Positions 1 through 8,259 of a stretch of 33,378 nt of DNA are shown piece after piece. Position numbers and translations under genes: made by a program. Source of the DNA: SURF-21 sp964510515 (lineage in GTDB: Bacteria; Actinomycetota; Geothermincolia; Geothermincolales; RBG-13-55-18). The stretch's first letter is position 1. The number at the start of each line of letters is the position of its first letter. Below the pieces are notes generated by a model, which worked only from the letters and a program-made list of their open reading frames with translations, made no database searches and had not been told where the DNA came from. The DNA lies in NCBI GenBank assembly GCA_964510515.1, contig CAZEAU010000025.1:1-33378 (forward strand), written 5' to 3'.

Positions 1-2
1 AT

Positions 3-87
3 GGGGCCACGTCTTGCGAACCCGAGGCAAAACCCCAGGTGCGAACTGGGAAGATAGCGGAGCAGGCAAAGAACAAGACCTGACCCC
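3..87 (-). repeat. 85-bp dispersed element, family A, copy 1
   Basis: First of six 85-bp copies. In its own orientation (minus strand) it begins GGGGTCAGGTCTTG followed by TTCTTTGC and ends with an imperfect inverted copy of that terminus (CAAGACGTGGCCCC). An internal hairpin CCCAG-TTCGCAC-CTGGG lies in the middle. Bases 1-96 are repeated base for base at 186-281. No ORF of its own; it looks like a non-autonomous REP/MITE-like element. Confidence 0.85.
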
Positions 88-187
88 ATCCGGGTTCGAC
101 CTCGCGCCGCGCTCTCATGTCTCGATCTCATGCAGCGCCTCAAGTTTCCGACTCGCGCCCCGTCCTCATGCTTTGCACTCATGCCAT

Positions 188-272
188 GGGGCCACGTCTT
201 GCGAACCCGAGGCAAAACCCCAGGTGCGAACTGGGAAGATAGCGGAGCAGGCAAAGAACAAGACCTGACCCC
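188..272 (-). repeat. 85-bp dispersed element, family A, copy 2
   Basis: Identical to copy 1 including flanks (96 bp in total). Its GGGGTCAGGTCTTG end lies 7 bp beyond the stop codon of the minus-strand gene that ends at 280, so it is immediately 3' of that gene. The 100 bp between copies 1 and 2 show no gene. Confidence 0.85.
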
Positions 273-279
273 ATCCGGG

Positions 280-1872
280 TTAGTCGTCGTGTTTGGAGAG
301 CTCTCTTTCGAGGAAGCCGGGTTTACGCGGGCGCAGGGCATAGGGCTCCAGGATGAAGGGGATGGCGAAGACCACCAGCACGGCGATGACCATAAAGACC
401 CAAGCTGAGGTAGAGGTTTCGGTATCGGGCTCCTCGAGGGGTATGCTGGAGCGTCCTGGCTCGGTGATGTTCAGGGAGGAGAAGAAGGAGGGGGGCATCT
501 CGGCGGTCCCCTCGACGAAATCACGTGCAAAGGCGGCCCAGTCGCGCGCCGTGAGGGTGGTGAGCGCGGAGGTGATGTCGGCGTTGGAAAGGCGCCGGTC
601 GGGCTGCGATATCTCGAAGAGGCTGCGCAGAAAAGCCGCGAGGTCCAGGGAAGGGGGCTGCACGGCGCGCAGCTCGGAGTCGATAAAAGCGCAGGCCGCT
701 GCGCCGCCGCAAGCGAGCACTATCGCAGCTTCCTCCGTATGCGAGCCCGATTCGCCCGCCTGGGCCATGCTCCCCTCGAAGCGGGAGCGCGCCGCGCGGT
801 AGGCGTCGAAGCGCAGGTTGAAACGGTCCCAGAACAGCCCGGCTCCCCACAGGCCCGCCTCGTAGGGCAGCAGGCCCTGCATGTAGCGGGAGGCGCCTTC
901 CTGCAGCCAGAGGGCGTCGCTCTCCAGGCGCAGCCTGCTCGAGAGGAGCAGCGAGGCCGCGCCGCGGGCCGTGGCCTCCAGGGTGGCATCGGAAAGGGGA
1001 TCGCCGTTGGAGGGGCCGGGGATGACCAGGCTGCCCGCGAAGGGCTGCGCGGGGTAGAACAACTCCTCGGCGGAGCCGCCTTCCCCGCGGAAGAGCAGGG
1101 CCACGAGGAGGCGGCGGCCCTCCCCTCTGTCCAGCGCGCCGAGGAGGGACTCGCCCTTCTCAACCAGGGCGCGGGCCTTGTCCCCGTACTCGGCCAGGCT
1201 CCCCCCGCCCGCCGCCGTCGCCGCCTCCGGCAGGGCGATGAGCAGCGTGCCCGCCTCCCGCAGCGATAGCTCCCCGGCGAGGATGGGGTTGTTGAGCAGC
1301 TCTTCCATGTGCTCGGGCTGCTTCGGCCAGGGCAGGGCGTTCCGCCAGCCCGGGGGCATGGTCAGCTCAAGGGAGGGGAGGTACCCCGAGCCGCGCGGGC
1401 GCACGAATACGGCGTAGCCGGGCAGGTAGGCCAGGTCCGCCTGCAGCAGCGGGAAGTAAGGCCAGGGTGGACCGGAGTTCGCGAGCGAATCGAGATAGGC
1501 GGTACCGGCGCGGTAATCCGCTATCCTTACCTTATAGCTGAAGGTTAGGCTCCCTGCATAATCCAGGGACCAGGCGTCTCCCTCCCTCCTGACCTCCAGG
1601 AGCTCCCCCGAGGCGCCCCGGGCCTCCTCCGCGAAGACATGGGAGGAAAGGCCCGCCGCAAGCCCGCCACCGTAAGCGTCGGGCAGCTCGAGCAGCAGGG
1701 GCCGTTCCGCGGCCTCCATCTCCAGGGTGACCGCGATCTCGCCGCTGCCGGCATCGGTTAGGTCGACCGTGTAGGCCGCCGTGCTCGCCCTCTGCGCCCG
1801 TGCCTCCCCTCCCGGGGCGAGCGGGAAGAGGAGCAGCAACGCGAGCCAGAACGCCAGAGATTTTTTAGTCAT
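280..1872 (-). CDS. Secreted, membrane-anchored protein with degenerate M61-like peptidase domain
   Basis: About 530 aa. Residues 1-27 form a signal peptide (basic MTKK, hydrophobic core, small residues before the cut). A single membrane helix near the C-terminus (AWVFMVIAVLVVFAIPF) is followed by a basic cytoplasmic tail, so most of the protein is extracellular. The middle holds LWLQEGASRYMQGLL, which resembles the conserved LW..EG...Y segment downstream of the zinc site in M61/M1 gluzincin peptidases. The HExxH helix expected about 20 residues earlier is absent (LEATARGAASLL instead), so it is probably a non-catalytic relative. ATG at 1872 is preferred because the signal peptide then starts at MTKK; GTG at 1881 is also open. 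No strong ribosome site is seen for either. The family call is moderate, from motif resemblance only. Confidence 0.6.
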   Translation of the reverse strand: MTKKSLAFWLALLLLFPLAPGGEARAQRASTAAYTVDLTDAGSGEIAVTLEMEAAERPLLLELPDAYGGGLAAGLSSHVFAEEARGASGELLEVRREGDAWSLDYAGSLTFSYKVRIADYRAGTAYLDSLANSGPPWPYFPLLQADLAYLPGYAVFVRPRGSGYLPSLELTMPPGWRNALPWPKQPEHMEELLNNPILAGELSLREAGTLLIALPEAATAAGGGSLAEYGDKARALVEKGESLLGALDRGEGRRLLVALLFRGEGGSAEELFYPAQPFAGSLVIPGPSNGDPLSDATLEATARGAASLLLSSRLRLESDALWLQEGASRYMQGLLPYEAGLWGAGLFWDRFNLRFDAYRAARSRFEGSMAQAGESGSHTEEAAIVLACGGAAACAFIDSELRAVQPPSLDLAAFLRSLFEISQPDRRLSNADITSALTTLTARDWAAFARDFVEGTAEMPPSFFSSLNITEPGRSSIPLEEPDTETSTSAWVFMVIAVLVVFAIPFILEPYALRPRKPGFLERELSKHDD

Positions 1873-1881
1873 TGGCAACAC

Positions 1882-2500
1882 CAGGCATCATTATCCCAGA
1901 AAGACGGCGCCACATGAAGCGCGAAAAGTGTATGCGGCGGGCGGTTCCGGAAGCGGCAGGGACGCCACGGGCGATTCGGGAGCGGATGGCCCGCGGAAAA
2001 GCCCGCCGGTCTTTCGTGGACCAAGGCTGGCGCGGAAGTCCGCCCGCCGGGCAAACGCGGCCTCGCAGCGGGATGCAGAGGCGGCTCGGCCGCCCGGACT
2101 GGAGGAGAAAGCCTGCGGGGAAGCTCGCCGGTTCTCTCGCAGGCCAGGGGCTGGCGGGAAAGCCCGCCGGTTCTCTCGCAGGCCAGAGGTTGGCGCGGAA
2201 GTCCGCCCGCCGGGCAAACGCGGCCTCGCAGCGGGATGCAGAGGCGGCTCGGCCGCCCGGACTGGAGGAGAAAGCCTGCGGGGAAGCTCGCCGGTTCTCT
2301 CGCAGGCCAAGGGCTGGCGGGAAAGCCCGCCGGTTCTCTCGCAGGCCAGAGGCTGGCGCGGAAGTCCGCCGGCCGGGGCCAAGCGTGGATCCCTCCCGGC
2401 CTTCTCGCGCATGGAGGCGATATCCCGGAACGCCGGATACAGTCATGGCGTAAACGGATGCGTCCGAACAGAGGAAAACAGCGGGGCGTCCGGTGCTTTG
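1882..2500. repeat. Gene-free region with 163-bp tandem repeat and nested sub-repeats
   Basis: Two full 163-bp units lie at 2031-2193 and 2194-2356, and a third begins at 2357 and decays after about 20 bp. Each unit contains two related sub-repeats around GCCGGTTCTCTCGCAGGCCA, followed by short inverted repeats such as GGCGGGAAAGCCCGCC. Several long ORFs run through on both strands, but all are Arg/Ala/Gly/Pro-rich translations of the repeat and resemble no protein, so I read the region as non-coding. Confidence 0.8.
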
Positions 2501-2596
2501 CTACTTGTTCCTTCTCTGCCAGCGGGTGCGCTTGAGGAGTTTCTTATGCTTCTTCTTGCGCATTTTCTTACGGCGCTTCTTCACGACGGAACTCAA
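2501..2596 (-). CDS. Small ribosomal subunit protein bS22 (AURKAIP1/COX24 family), 31 aa
   Basis: A 31-residue, extremely basic peptide: residues 4-16 read VVKKRRKKMRKKK and residues 24-31 read TRWQRRNK, before TAG at 2501-2503. This matches the pattern of the bS22 peptide of actinobacterial ribosomes (GSVIKKRRKRM..KKHRKLL..TR.QRR) and the COX24/mS38 domain. The start is TTG at 2596, preceded by AGGTGG about six bases upstream; an in-frame TAA just before it excludes a longer protein. GTG at codon 5 would be a weaker alternative. It is a structural component of the 30S subunit in families where it has been seen. Easily missed by gene finders because of size and start codon. Confidence 0.88.
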   Translation of the reverse strand: MSSVVKKRRKKMRKKKHKKLLKRTRWQRRNK

Positions 2597-2688
2597 TTAA
2601 CACCACCTATTGGCTCGCTTTGCTCCTGCAAATCCCATTCATTATACATTAAACGCCTCCAGTTACAAAAAGCCCTGACATCTCTTTC

Positions 2689-2780
2689 GGCAGCCCTCAC
2701 TCGAGCGCGTTGAAATCGCATTTTCCCGCCCCATACCCTCTCCCCGCCGGGCAGCCCTCACTCGAGCGCGTTGAAATCGC
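2689..2780. repeat. Two 31-bp direct repeats separated by 30 bp (CRISPR-like unit)
   Basis: Identical 31-bp repeats occupy 2689-2719 and 2750-2780, with a 30-bp unrelated spacer (2720-2749). Each contains CTCACTCGAGCGCGTTGAAA. Repeat length, spacer length and the GTTGAAATCGC 3' end fit a minimal CRISPR array or relic. There are only two copies, no leader is obvious and no cas gene lies in the window, so this is a possibility rather than an annotation. Confidence 0.4.
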
Positions 2781-3120
2781 CCTTCTCGGTCACGCCAAAG
2801 GCCCTGCCGAAGATTCTTTGAGATGGCTTCCCCCCAGTTCTCGCTAGTATCGTCGCCTATATGGCCGGCAATCCCTTCCCTCCCTTCACTCCCTTCCCTC
2901 CCTCTCTTCTCTCCCACCGAGCTTGGGATGAGCTGAGGCGGATGTGGCCAGCGAGAGCTCACTCCTTTCTCCTGGTCGCTCAGCTTTCGCTCAGGAATCG
3001 TCGAGTGGCCTCAGCTCTTTTTCCTTCTCGGGCTCGCCCGCGGGAGAATTACGGCGACTGTGCCCGCCACCCGGGGTTTCCCCGGGCGGCAAGCGCCGTG
3101 CATCGAGGGCCGAGGGCCAT

Positions 3121-3164
3121 AAAAAGCCGCGCCTCCCCGGGGGGCATGCCTGCCCCGGCGCGGC
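3121..3164 (-). terminator. Candidate intrinsic terminator on the minus strand
   Basis: GCCGCGCC (3126-3133) pairs perfectly with GGCGCGGC (3157-3164). On the minus strand the stem is followed directly by TTTTT (complement of 3121-3125), the layout of a rho-independent terminator. The loop contains further GC pairing. It would stop leftward transcription; no minus-strand gene lies just upstream of it, so its client is uncertain. Confidence 0.45.
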
Positions 3165-3289
3165 AAAAGAGTTACAATTGCCCTGAGGGGCACGCCGGGA
3201 TCGAAGGCGCGCAGCGAGGATCATCGCATGCGGTTTTCGAGGCGCAGCGCCGTAGTCAACACAGGGGCACGCCGGGATCGGAGGAAGCC

Positions 3290-3694
3290 ATGAGGGAGTT
3301 CGTGAGCGGAAGGCTGGTCGGCGGCGGAGGCATATGCGAGGTATGCGGCAAGCGCCTGGGCGACGGCGAGAAGGTCTTTGCCCTGGCGGCGGAGGTGGAG
3401 GATATAAAGGAGTACCTGTACTGCCAGAAGTGTAGGCCGAAAGAAGGAGAGCTGCCCCCGGGGGTCATCAGCCTGGAGCCCGCCCAGGCGGTGGAGGAGC
3501 TGGGCACGGACAAGCGCCGCATGGGGTTCGAGGTCGCCGAGGGCTCGGTGTGCATGCGCTGCGGCCACCGTTTCGATACAGACGAATGGCTCTTCGTGGG
3601 GGTGGTCGAGGGCACCTCCAGCGGCACCGTCTATTGCTGCGAATGCCACCAATCCGAGCTCGGGGATGAGGAGGAGAACGAGCCGGAGGAGTAG
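3290..3694 (+). CDS. Small double zinc-ribbon protein of unknown function
   Basis: 134 aa. It consists of two homologous halves, each with two CxxC knuckles about 25 residues apart: C16/C19 with C45/C48, and C88/C91 with C116-C119. The shared pattern is C-x2-CG-x(9)-F...YC-x2-C, pointing to an ancient internal duplication of a treble-clef/zinc-ribbon unit. The C-terminus is acidic. ATG at 3290 has GGAGG 5 bases upstream; longer upstream frames are repeat-derived. Nothing in it indicates an enzyme, and protein or nucleic-acid binding is only a guess. It converges on the FtsX-type permease with about 30 bp between the two stops. Confidence 0.75.
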   Translation: MREFVSGRLVGGGGICEVCGKRLGDGEKVFALAAEVEDIKEYLYCQKCRPKEGELPPGVISLEPAQAVEELGTDKRRMGFEVAEGSVCMRCGHRFDTDEWLFVGVVEGTSSGTVYCCECHQSELGDEEENEPEE

Positions 3695-3723
3695 CCCCAC
3701 CCCTGCTCAGCTCCCCGCGAACG

Positions 3724-6093
3724 CTAAAGCGAGCGCTGCTTGGTGGACTGGGCCAGGTCCAGGTTGCGTATGTGCCGGAGGGAGGGGTACTCCGAGAACA
3801 CCATGAGCGCGATGACCATCACCCCGGTGATGACGAAAGTCCACACCGAGATGGCGGGGGTGAAGGCGAAGAGGTCGGTCTGGTAGAGCTTCATGGCCAC
3901 GACCATGACGAAACGCGCGGCGATATAGCCGGGCACCAGCCCCAGCAGCCCCATGATCACGTTCTCCAGCGTGAGGGAGAGGGAGGCCTTCCACTGCGGC
4001 ACCCCCAGGGTGAGCATGGTGGCCACCTCCTGCTCCCGCTCCATGATGTTGATGGTGGAGGTGTTGAAGACCAGGGAGAAGGCCATGATGATGCCGAAGA
4101 CCAGCATCACCGCGATGACTATATACATGAGGGCCATGTGTGAGTTGATCTCCCTCTTGATCTGGGTCAGGTCCACCAGGGTGAGCACCTCGGGCATGTC
4201 GTAGAGGGCGTCCCTCACCCCCTGATAGTAGCCCTCGTCCACCTGCACGTAGAAGGCGGAGGATTTGGTGCCGTAGCCCAGCAGCTCCCGGGCCTCGTCC
4301 ACGGGGACGTACACGAAGGAGCCCATGGGCTCCATGATGAAGTCCGAGATGACGAAGGAGCGGGAGCGCCGGAGGGTGGTGAGCTTCACCGTGTCCCCCG
4401 TCTCCACGCCCAGTTCGTCACGGTAGTTCCTGCTCAGCAGGCAGTGGCCGGGGCTTATCTCCACCGCGCGGTTGCTCTCGTCCAGAAAGCCGCGCATCAC
4501 CGTGTCCGCCAGCGCGCCCATGAGAATGCTGTCCACGCCCTCGCTGCCGTTGGCGATGGTGCAGGGGGCGCCGATGGCCGGCTCCACCACGGTGACGCCG
4601 GGGATGCCCTCTATCTTTTTCTGGGTCACCCGCGTCTGCGGGTCTAGGTAAAGCACGGCTATATCGAAGGTGAAGAGGTGATTGAAGGCCTGGTCCATGT
4701 TGGCGTTGACCGTGTCGTTGATGCCCAGGTTAAGCATGATCAGGACGATGGCGAACATGATGCCGATGACGGTGAAGGCGGTGCGGCGCCGGTTGCGGAA
4801 GATGTTGCGCAGCGGCAGGCGCCAGAACACACGCAGGTGGTCTATGCGGGGCAGCAGGCGCTCGACCCAGGTGATCTTGCCGTACCTCGCGGGGTCGATG
4901 GCGCCGCGCAGGGCCTCGGTGGGCTGCACCTGCGCGGACCTGCGCGCGGGCACCAGCCCCGAGAGGGCGCAGAAGGCCATGGCCAGCAGGAAGCCGTAGG
5001 CGAAGACCTCGGGGAAGATCCCGTATTGCACGAAAGGTATATTCATCTGTATGGAATACACCTTGGAGACGATGCCCGTCGCCGCCAACCCCAGCAGGCT
5101 GCCGAGCACCACCCCCACCACCCCCACGATGAGGGCGAAGGACATGTAGTGGAAGAGGACGGCGCGGGCGGAATACCCCAGGGCGCGCATGAGGCCGATG
5201 ATGGAGCGCTGGGTGCGCACCAGGCGTGAGAGGATCATGTAGATGCTGAAGGAGGCGATGGAGAAGAAGAGGATGGGGAAGAAGAGGGCGAAGTCGTGGA
5301 AGGAGCGCAGCTCCATCTCGATGAGCATGTTTGATATCTGGTTTTCGCGGGTGGTGACCTCCTCGATGTGATAGGGCTTGAGCACCGCGCGCACCTGGCT
5401 CTCGGTGGTCTCCAGCAGGGATTTATCCTTTAGGGTGAGGGCGAACTCGTTGTAGGAGTTGGAGGCCATGCCGGTGAGCGCGCGGGCCTCCTCCTCGCCG
5501 AAGTAGAAGATGCCGAACACCGTGGCCGAGGTCATGGGGAACTGGCGGTCGCGGAAGACTATCATGTACTCGGGGCTGGAGACCGAGCCCGCTATGCGCA
5601 CGGGTATCTTCCGGCCGCCCTTCACGGCGTAGATGATGTCCCCCTCGTGCAGGTTGTTGAAGGTGGCGAAGTGGGTCTCCACCAGGCAGGTGAGCTCCGT
5701 CTCCTGCCCGCTGAGCATGTGCCCCTCCCGCACGTGCAGCATGTTCACGTATTCGGCGTCGCCGCCGGGTATGCTGATGATTTGCCCGGTGATGCGTGTG
5801 CCGTCCTCCAGCTCCATGCCCAGGGGGTTGTTTATGCGGGGGGTGAGCAGCTCGACATTGGGGAGGGAGGAGAGGCGCTCCACGGCTCGCTCCGGCGCCC
5901 TGTTCACGCGCACCAGCAGGTCCTCGAAATTGAGGCGCTCGTAGGTGTAATCGTAGGAGCCGGAGAGGTTGAGGAAGGACATATAGGAGGCGGAGAAGAG
6001 GAGTATGCCGATGGCCACCACCGAGGCGATGGCGAAGAAGCGGAACTTCGACTCCATGACCTCCCGCAGCAGTTTCTTGCGCAGCATCCTCAT
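3724..6093 (-). CDS. ABC transporter permease, FtsX/MacB type, two FtsX domains
   Basis: 789 aa. It has one N-terminal membrane helix (residues about 20-42), a large extracytoplasmic MacB-like periplasmic-core domain, a block of three helices (about 270-400) ending in the typical PARRSAQVQPTEALRG segment, a second MacB-like start (NIFRNRRRTAFTVIGIMFAI, about 435-455), another external domain, and a C-terminal three-helix FtsX block (MEREQEVATMLTLGVPQW). This is the full-length tandem architecture of permeases that pair with a LolD/MacB-type ATPase to move lipids, peptides or lipoproteins. No ATPase lies beside it. ATG at 6093 has GGAAGG 9 bases upstream, and that GGAAGG belongs to the last unit of the 40-bp repeat array, so the array provides its 5' untranslated region. 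Confidence 0.88.
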   Translation of the reverse strand: MRMLRKKLLREVMESKFRFFAIASVVAIGILLFSASYMSFLNLSGSYDYTYERLNFEDLLVRVNRAPERAVERLSSLPNVELLTPRINNPLGMELEDGTRITGQIISIPGGDAEYVNMLHVREGHMLSGQETELTCLVETHFATFNNLHEGDIIYAVKGGRKIPVRIAGSVSSPEYMIVFRDRQFPMTSATVFGIFYFGEEEARALTGMASNSYNEFALTLKDKSLLETTESQVRAVLKPYHIEEVTTRENQISNMLIEMELRSFHDFALFFPILFFSIASFSIYMILSRLVRTQRSIIGLMRALGYSARAVLFHYMSFALIVGVVGVVLGSLLGLAATGIVSKVYSIQMNIPFVQYGIFPEVFAYGFLLAMAFCALSGLVPARRSAQVQPTEALRGAIDPARYGKITWVERLLPRIDHLRVFWRLPLRNIFRNRRRTAFTVIGIMFAIVLIMLNLGINDTVNANMDQAFNHLFTFDIAVLYLDPQTRVTQKKIEGIPGVTVVEPAIGAPCTIANGSEGVDSILMGALADTVMRGFLDESNRAVEISPGHCLLSRNYRDELGVETGDTVKLTTLRRSRSFVISDFIMEPMGSFVYVPVDEARELLGYGTKSSAFYVQVDEGYYQGVRDALYDMPEVLTLVDLTQIKREINSHMALMYIVIAVMLVFGIIMAFSLVFNTSTINIMEREQEVATMLTLGVPQWKASLSLTLENVIMGLLGLVPGYIAARFVMVVAMKLYQTDLFAFTPAISVWTFVITGVMVIALMVFSEYPSLRHIRNLDLAQSTKQRSL

Positions 6094-6500
6094 CGGGTGT
6101 CCCTTCCGGGGTCAACCCCGGCATGTGCCAAATATATCTTTCCCGGTGTCCCTTCCGGGGTCAACCCCGGCGTATGCCATAACCAGTGTCCTTTCCGGGG
6201 TCAACCCCGGCATGTGCCATAACCAGTGTCCTTTCCGGGGTCAACCCCGGCATGTGCCAAATATATCTTTCCCGGTGTCCCTTCCGGGGTCAACCCCGGC
6301 ATGTGCCATAAGCGATGTCCCTTCCGGGGTCAACCCCGGCGTATGCCATAACCGGTGTCCTTTCCGGGGTCAACCCCGGCATGTGCCATAACTGGTGTCC
6401 TTTCCGGGGTCAACCCCGGCGTATGCCATAACTGATGTCCCTTCCGGGGTCAACCCCGGCGTATGCCATAACCAGTGTCCTTTTTGAGGGTTGACCCCAG
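6094..6500. repeat. 40-bp palindromic tandem array (nine perfect units plus one decayed)
   Basis: The 16-bp perfect palindrome CCGGGGTCAACCCCGG starts at 6106, 6155, 6195, 6235, 6284, 6324, 6364, 6404 and 6444. Spacing is 40 bp, except 49 bp twice, where a 9-bp longer linker AAATATATCTTTCC is inserted. A tenth, degraded unit follows at about 6484-6500. Linkers are of two alternating types (GCATGTGCCATAACC and GCGTATGCCATAACC) and are conserved, unlike CRISPR spacers. The array fills the divergent intergenic region between the permease and the next gene. Confidence 0.95.
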
Positions 6501-6560
6501 AAGTGCCACGGGAAGGGGCGGGATTTGACCGACGCGTTCGTATATAATCTACGAGGCGTA

Positions 6561-7016
6561 ATGAACCACGACGGAAGGGAGAAGAAATTGCTACCCTACG
6601 ACAGCTTCCTCATCGACCCCCCCTGGCTCGTCTCCCTGGGCTATCTGTATGCCAAGGCCACGAGCAAGCTGGTCAAGGACGAGGGCAAGAGGCTCAAGAC
6701 GCGAAAGTTCCTCGACTACTCGACCATCGGCATCTTCTATGTGACCAGCATTAGCCTCTACTTCGACCTGGAGTGGGTGCGCTGGATATGGGAGATGGTC
6801 GGGGCGAAGTCGGGGCGCGACTGGATGATCAACTCCGGCGTCTTTAAATTCGACTACGAGAACGTGTCCCCCAAGGGCCATGCCATCTGCGCGGCCATTT
6901 TCGCCACCTACCCCCTGGCGCTCAAGCTGGGCTACAAGCTGGCGGAGCGCAAGGGCGGCGCCTGCGAGGCGGGCGCCTGCGAGGTGGGCTGCCGCGAGGG
7001 GCAGGCTCAGGCCTAG
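6561..7016 (+). CDS. Hypothetical membrane protein
   Basis: 151 aa, not recognised. It has two or three hydrophobic stretches: PPWLVSLGYLYAKA (about residues 20-33), a Trp/Tyr-rich segment IGIFYVTSISLYFDLEWVRWIW (about 55-77), and HAICAAIFATYPLALKLGY (about 112-131). The C-terminus is Gly/Ala/Cys-rich and may be disordered. ATG at 6561 is chosen because GAGG lies 4-5 bases upstream; a TTG at 6525 would add 12 residues. A TATAAT hexamer at 6543-6548 lies just upstream, but no good -35 is spaced from it. It precedes the EamA gene by 72 bp on the same strand. Confidence 0.65.
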   Translation: MNHDGREKKLLPYDSFLIDPPWLVSLGYLYAKATSKLVKDEGKRLKTRKFLDYSTIGIFYVTSISLYFDLEWVRWIWEMVGAKSGRDWMINSGVFKFDYENVSPKGHAICAAIFATYPLALKLGYKLAERKGGACEAGACEVGCREGQAQA

Positions 7017-7088
7017 GCCTCCGGGCCGCGGGGCATGGGCGGGGCCCACGGGCCGTGGGGCATGGGCGCAGCGCCCGGTGAGAGCAGT

Positions 7089-8006
7089 ATGGGCGGGAGG
7101 TGGAGATACCACCTCCTGCTCTTCATCGTCTGCTGGCTGTGGGGGCTGGCCTTCGTCGCCATGAAGGTCCTCCTGGAGGAGGTCTCCTACCTGACCCTCA
7201 ACCTCGTGCGCTTCCTGCTCTCCTCGCTCATGCTCCTTCCCTTCATCGCCGCAAATCGCGGCAGGCGCCCCCGCCTCAGCGTCGGCGAGTGGACGCTCAC
7301 CTTCGTGGCCGGCGTGGCGGCGGTGTACGGGTATCACCTCGCCGTGACCTACGGGGAGACCATGGTGCCCGCGGGGACGGCGGGGCTGGTGGCCAACATC
7401 ACCCCCGTCTTCGCCGCGGTGCTGGCGCGCTTCGTCCTCCACGAGAGCCTGGGGGCGTGGAAGGCGGCGGGAATCGCCGCGGCCCTGGGCGGGGTGGCGG
7501 TGGTCACCGTGCTGGGCGCGGGCGGGGAGCTGGGCGCGGGGCGCGTGTGCGGCATACTCTTCACCCTGCTCGCCGCCTTCTCCTGGGCGGTATATACGGT
7601 GCTGCTCAAGCCCCTGGCCGAGAAGCACGGGGCCTTCTTCATCAGCGCCTACGCCATATTGCTGGGCACCGCCGCCCAGCTGCCGCTGGGGCTGGCCTGC
7701 GGCGGCTGCATGAGCGAGCTGGCGGACCTGTCCGCGGCGGGGTGGGGGTGGATGCTCTTCCTCAGCCTGGGGAGCACGGTGCTGGGCTATTTCCTCTACG
7801 CCAAGGGTGTGGGAGAGCTGGGCGCGTCCCTCTCCGCCTTCTACACCTATCTCATCGCCCCCATCGCCCTCTTCTGGGGATGGCTCATCCTGGACGAGGC
7901 GCTCAACGCGGCCATCCTGGGAGGGGCCGCCCTCATCCTGGTGGGGCTGATGTCGGTGTGGTGGGAGGAGAGGAAGGCCTACCCCCCGCTCTCGGGCTCT
8001 CCCTGA
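7089..8006 (+). CDS. EamA/DMT-family transporter
   Basis: 305 aa with ten hydrophobic helices arranged as two EamA repeats. The first repeat opens CWLWGLAFVAMK and contains the family-typical glycine-rich segment PAGTAGLVANITPVFAAVLA. The second (from about residue 155) ends with TYLIAPIALFWGWLILDE. This is the fold of drug/metabolite exporters in the inner membrane, and the substrate cannot be read from sequence. ATG at 7089 places the start directly before the first helix; earlier in-frame ATGs add a Gly/Pro-rich stretch unlike the family. No regulator is adjacent. Confidence 0.88.
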   Translation: MGGRWRYHLLLFIVCWLWGLAFVAMKVLLEEVSYLTLNLVRFLLSSLMLLPFIAANRGRRPRLSVGEWTLTFVAGVAAVYGYHLAVTYGETMVPAGTAGLVANITPVFAAVLARFVLHESLGAWKAAGIAAALGGVAVVTVLGAGGELGAGRVCGILFTLLAAFSWAVYTVLLKPLAEKHGAFFISAYAILLGTAAQLPLGLACGGCMSELADLSAAGWGWMLFLSLGSTVLGYFLYAKGVGELGASLSAFYTYLIAPIALFWGWLILDEALNAAILGGAALILVGLMSVWWEERKAYPPLSGSP

Positions 8007-8259
8007 GGCGGCGCTTCCCGCCGGGAGCCCTCACCGCCTGCCTGCGTTTTCGCGGCCGAGCCCGCCCGGCGACCGCGCTCCGGCCCCGGGCCGCGCGGCG
8101 GCGGGAGGGGAGGCTGGCGCCCGCCCGCCCTCGACCTTTCCCGCCGCGCTTAAAGGGTGCGCCGCCCTTCTGCTACAATTAGGGTGCTTCGCGCCGCCTC
8201 GCCGCGGGCGGGGGGCGGGATGTCCCGGAGGGTATGACGGCAGAAAAGGAGGAATCGCC

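Larger units (their letters stand above)
2597..3289. other. Gene-free interval between bS22 and the zinc-ribbon gene
   Basis: It holds the CRISPR-like repeat pair (2689-2780), a polypyrimidine tract of roughly 45 bases near 2870-2915 made of CCCTTCCCTCC-type units, a strong hairpin around 3070-3086 (CCCGGGG-TTT-CCCCGGG), a minus-strand terminator-like hairpin (3121-3164), and a direct repeat GGGGCACGCCGGGATCG (once near 3187 and again near 3264). No convincing coding frame is visible. Confidence 0.6.

Noticed and set aside
1872..2713. Overlapping long frames on both strands upstream of bS22
   Set aside because: They are translations of the 163-bp tandem repeat, rich in Arg/Ala/Gly/Pro and similar in all frames.
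6094..6500. CRISPR array
   Set aside because: The sequence between palindromes is conserved from unit to unit, so there are no spacers.
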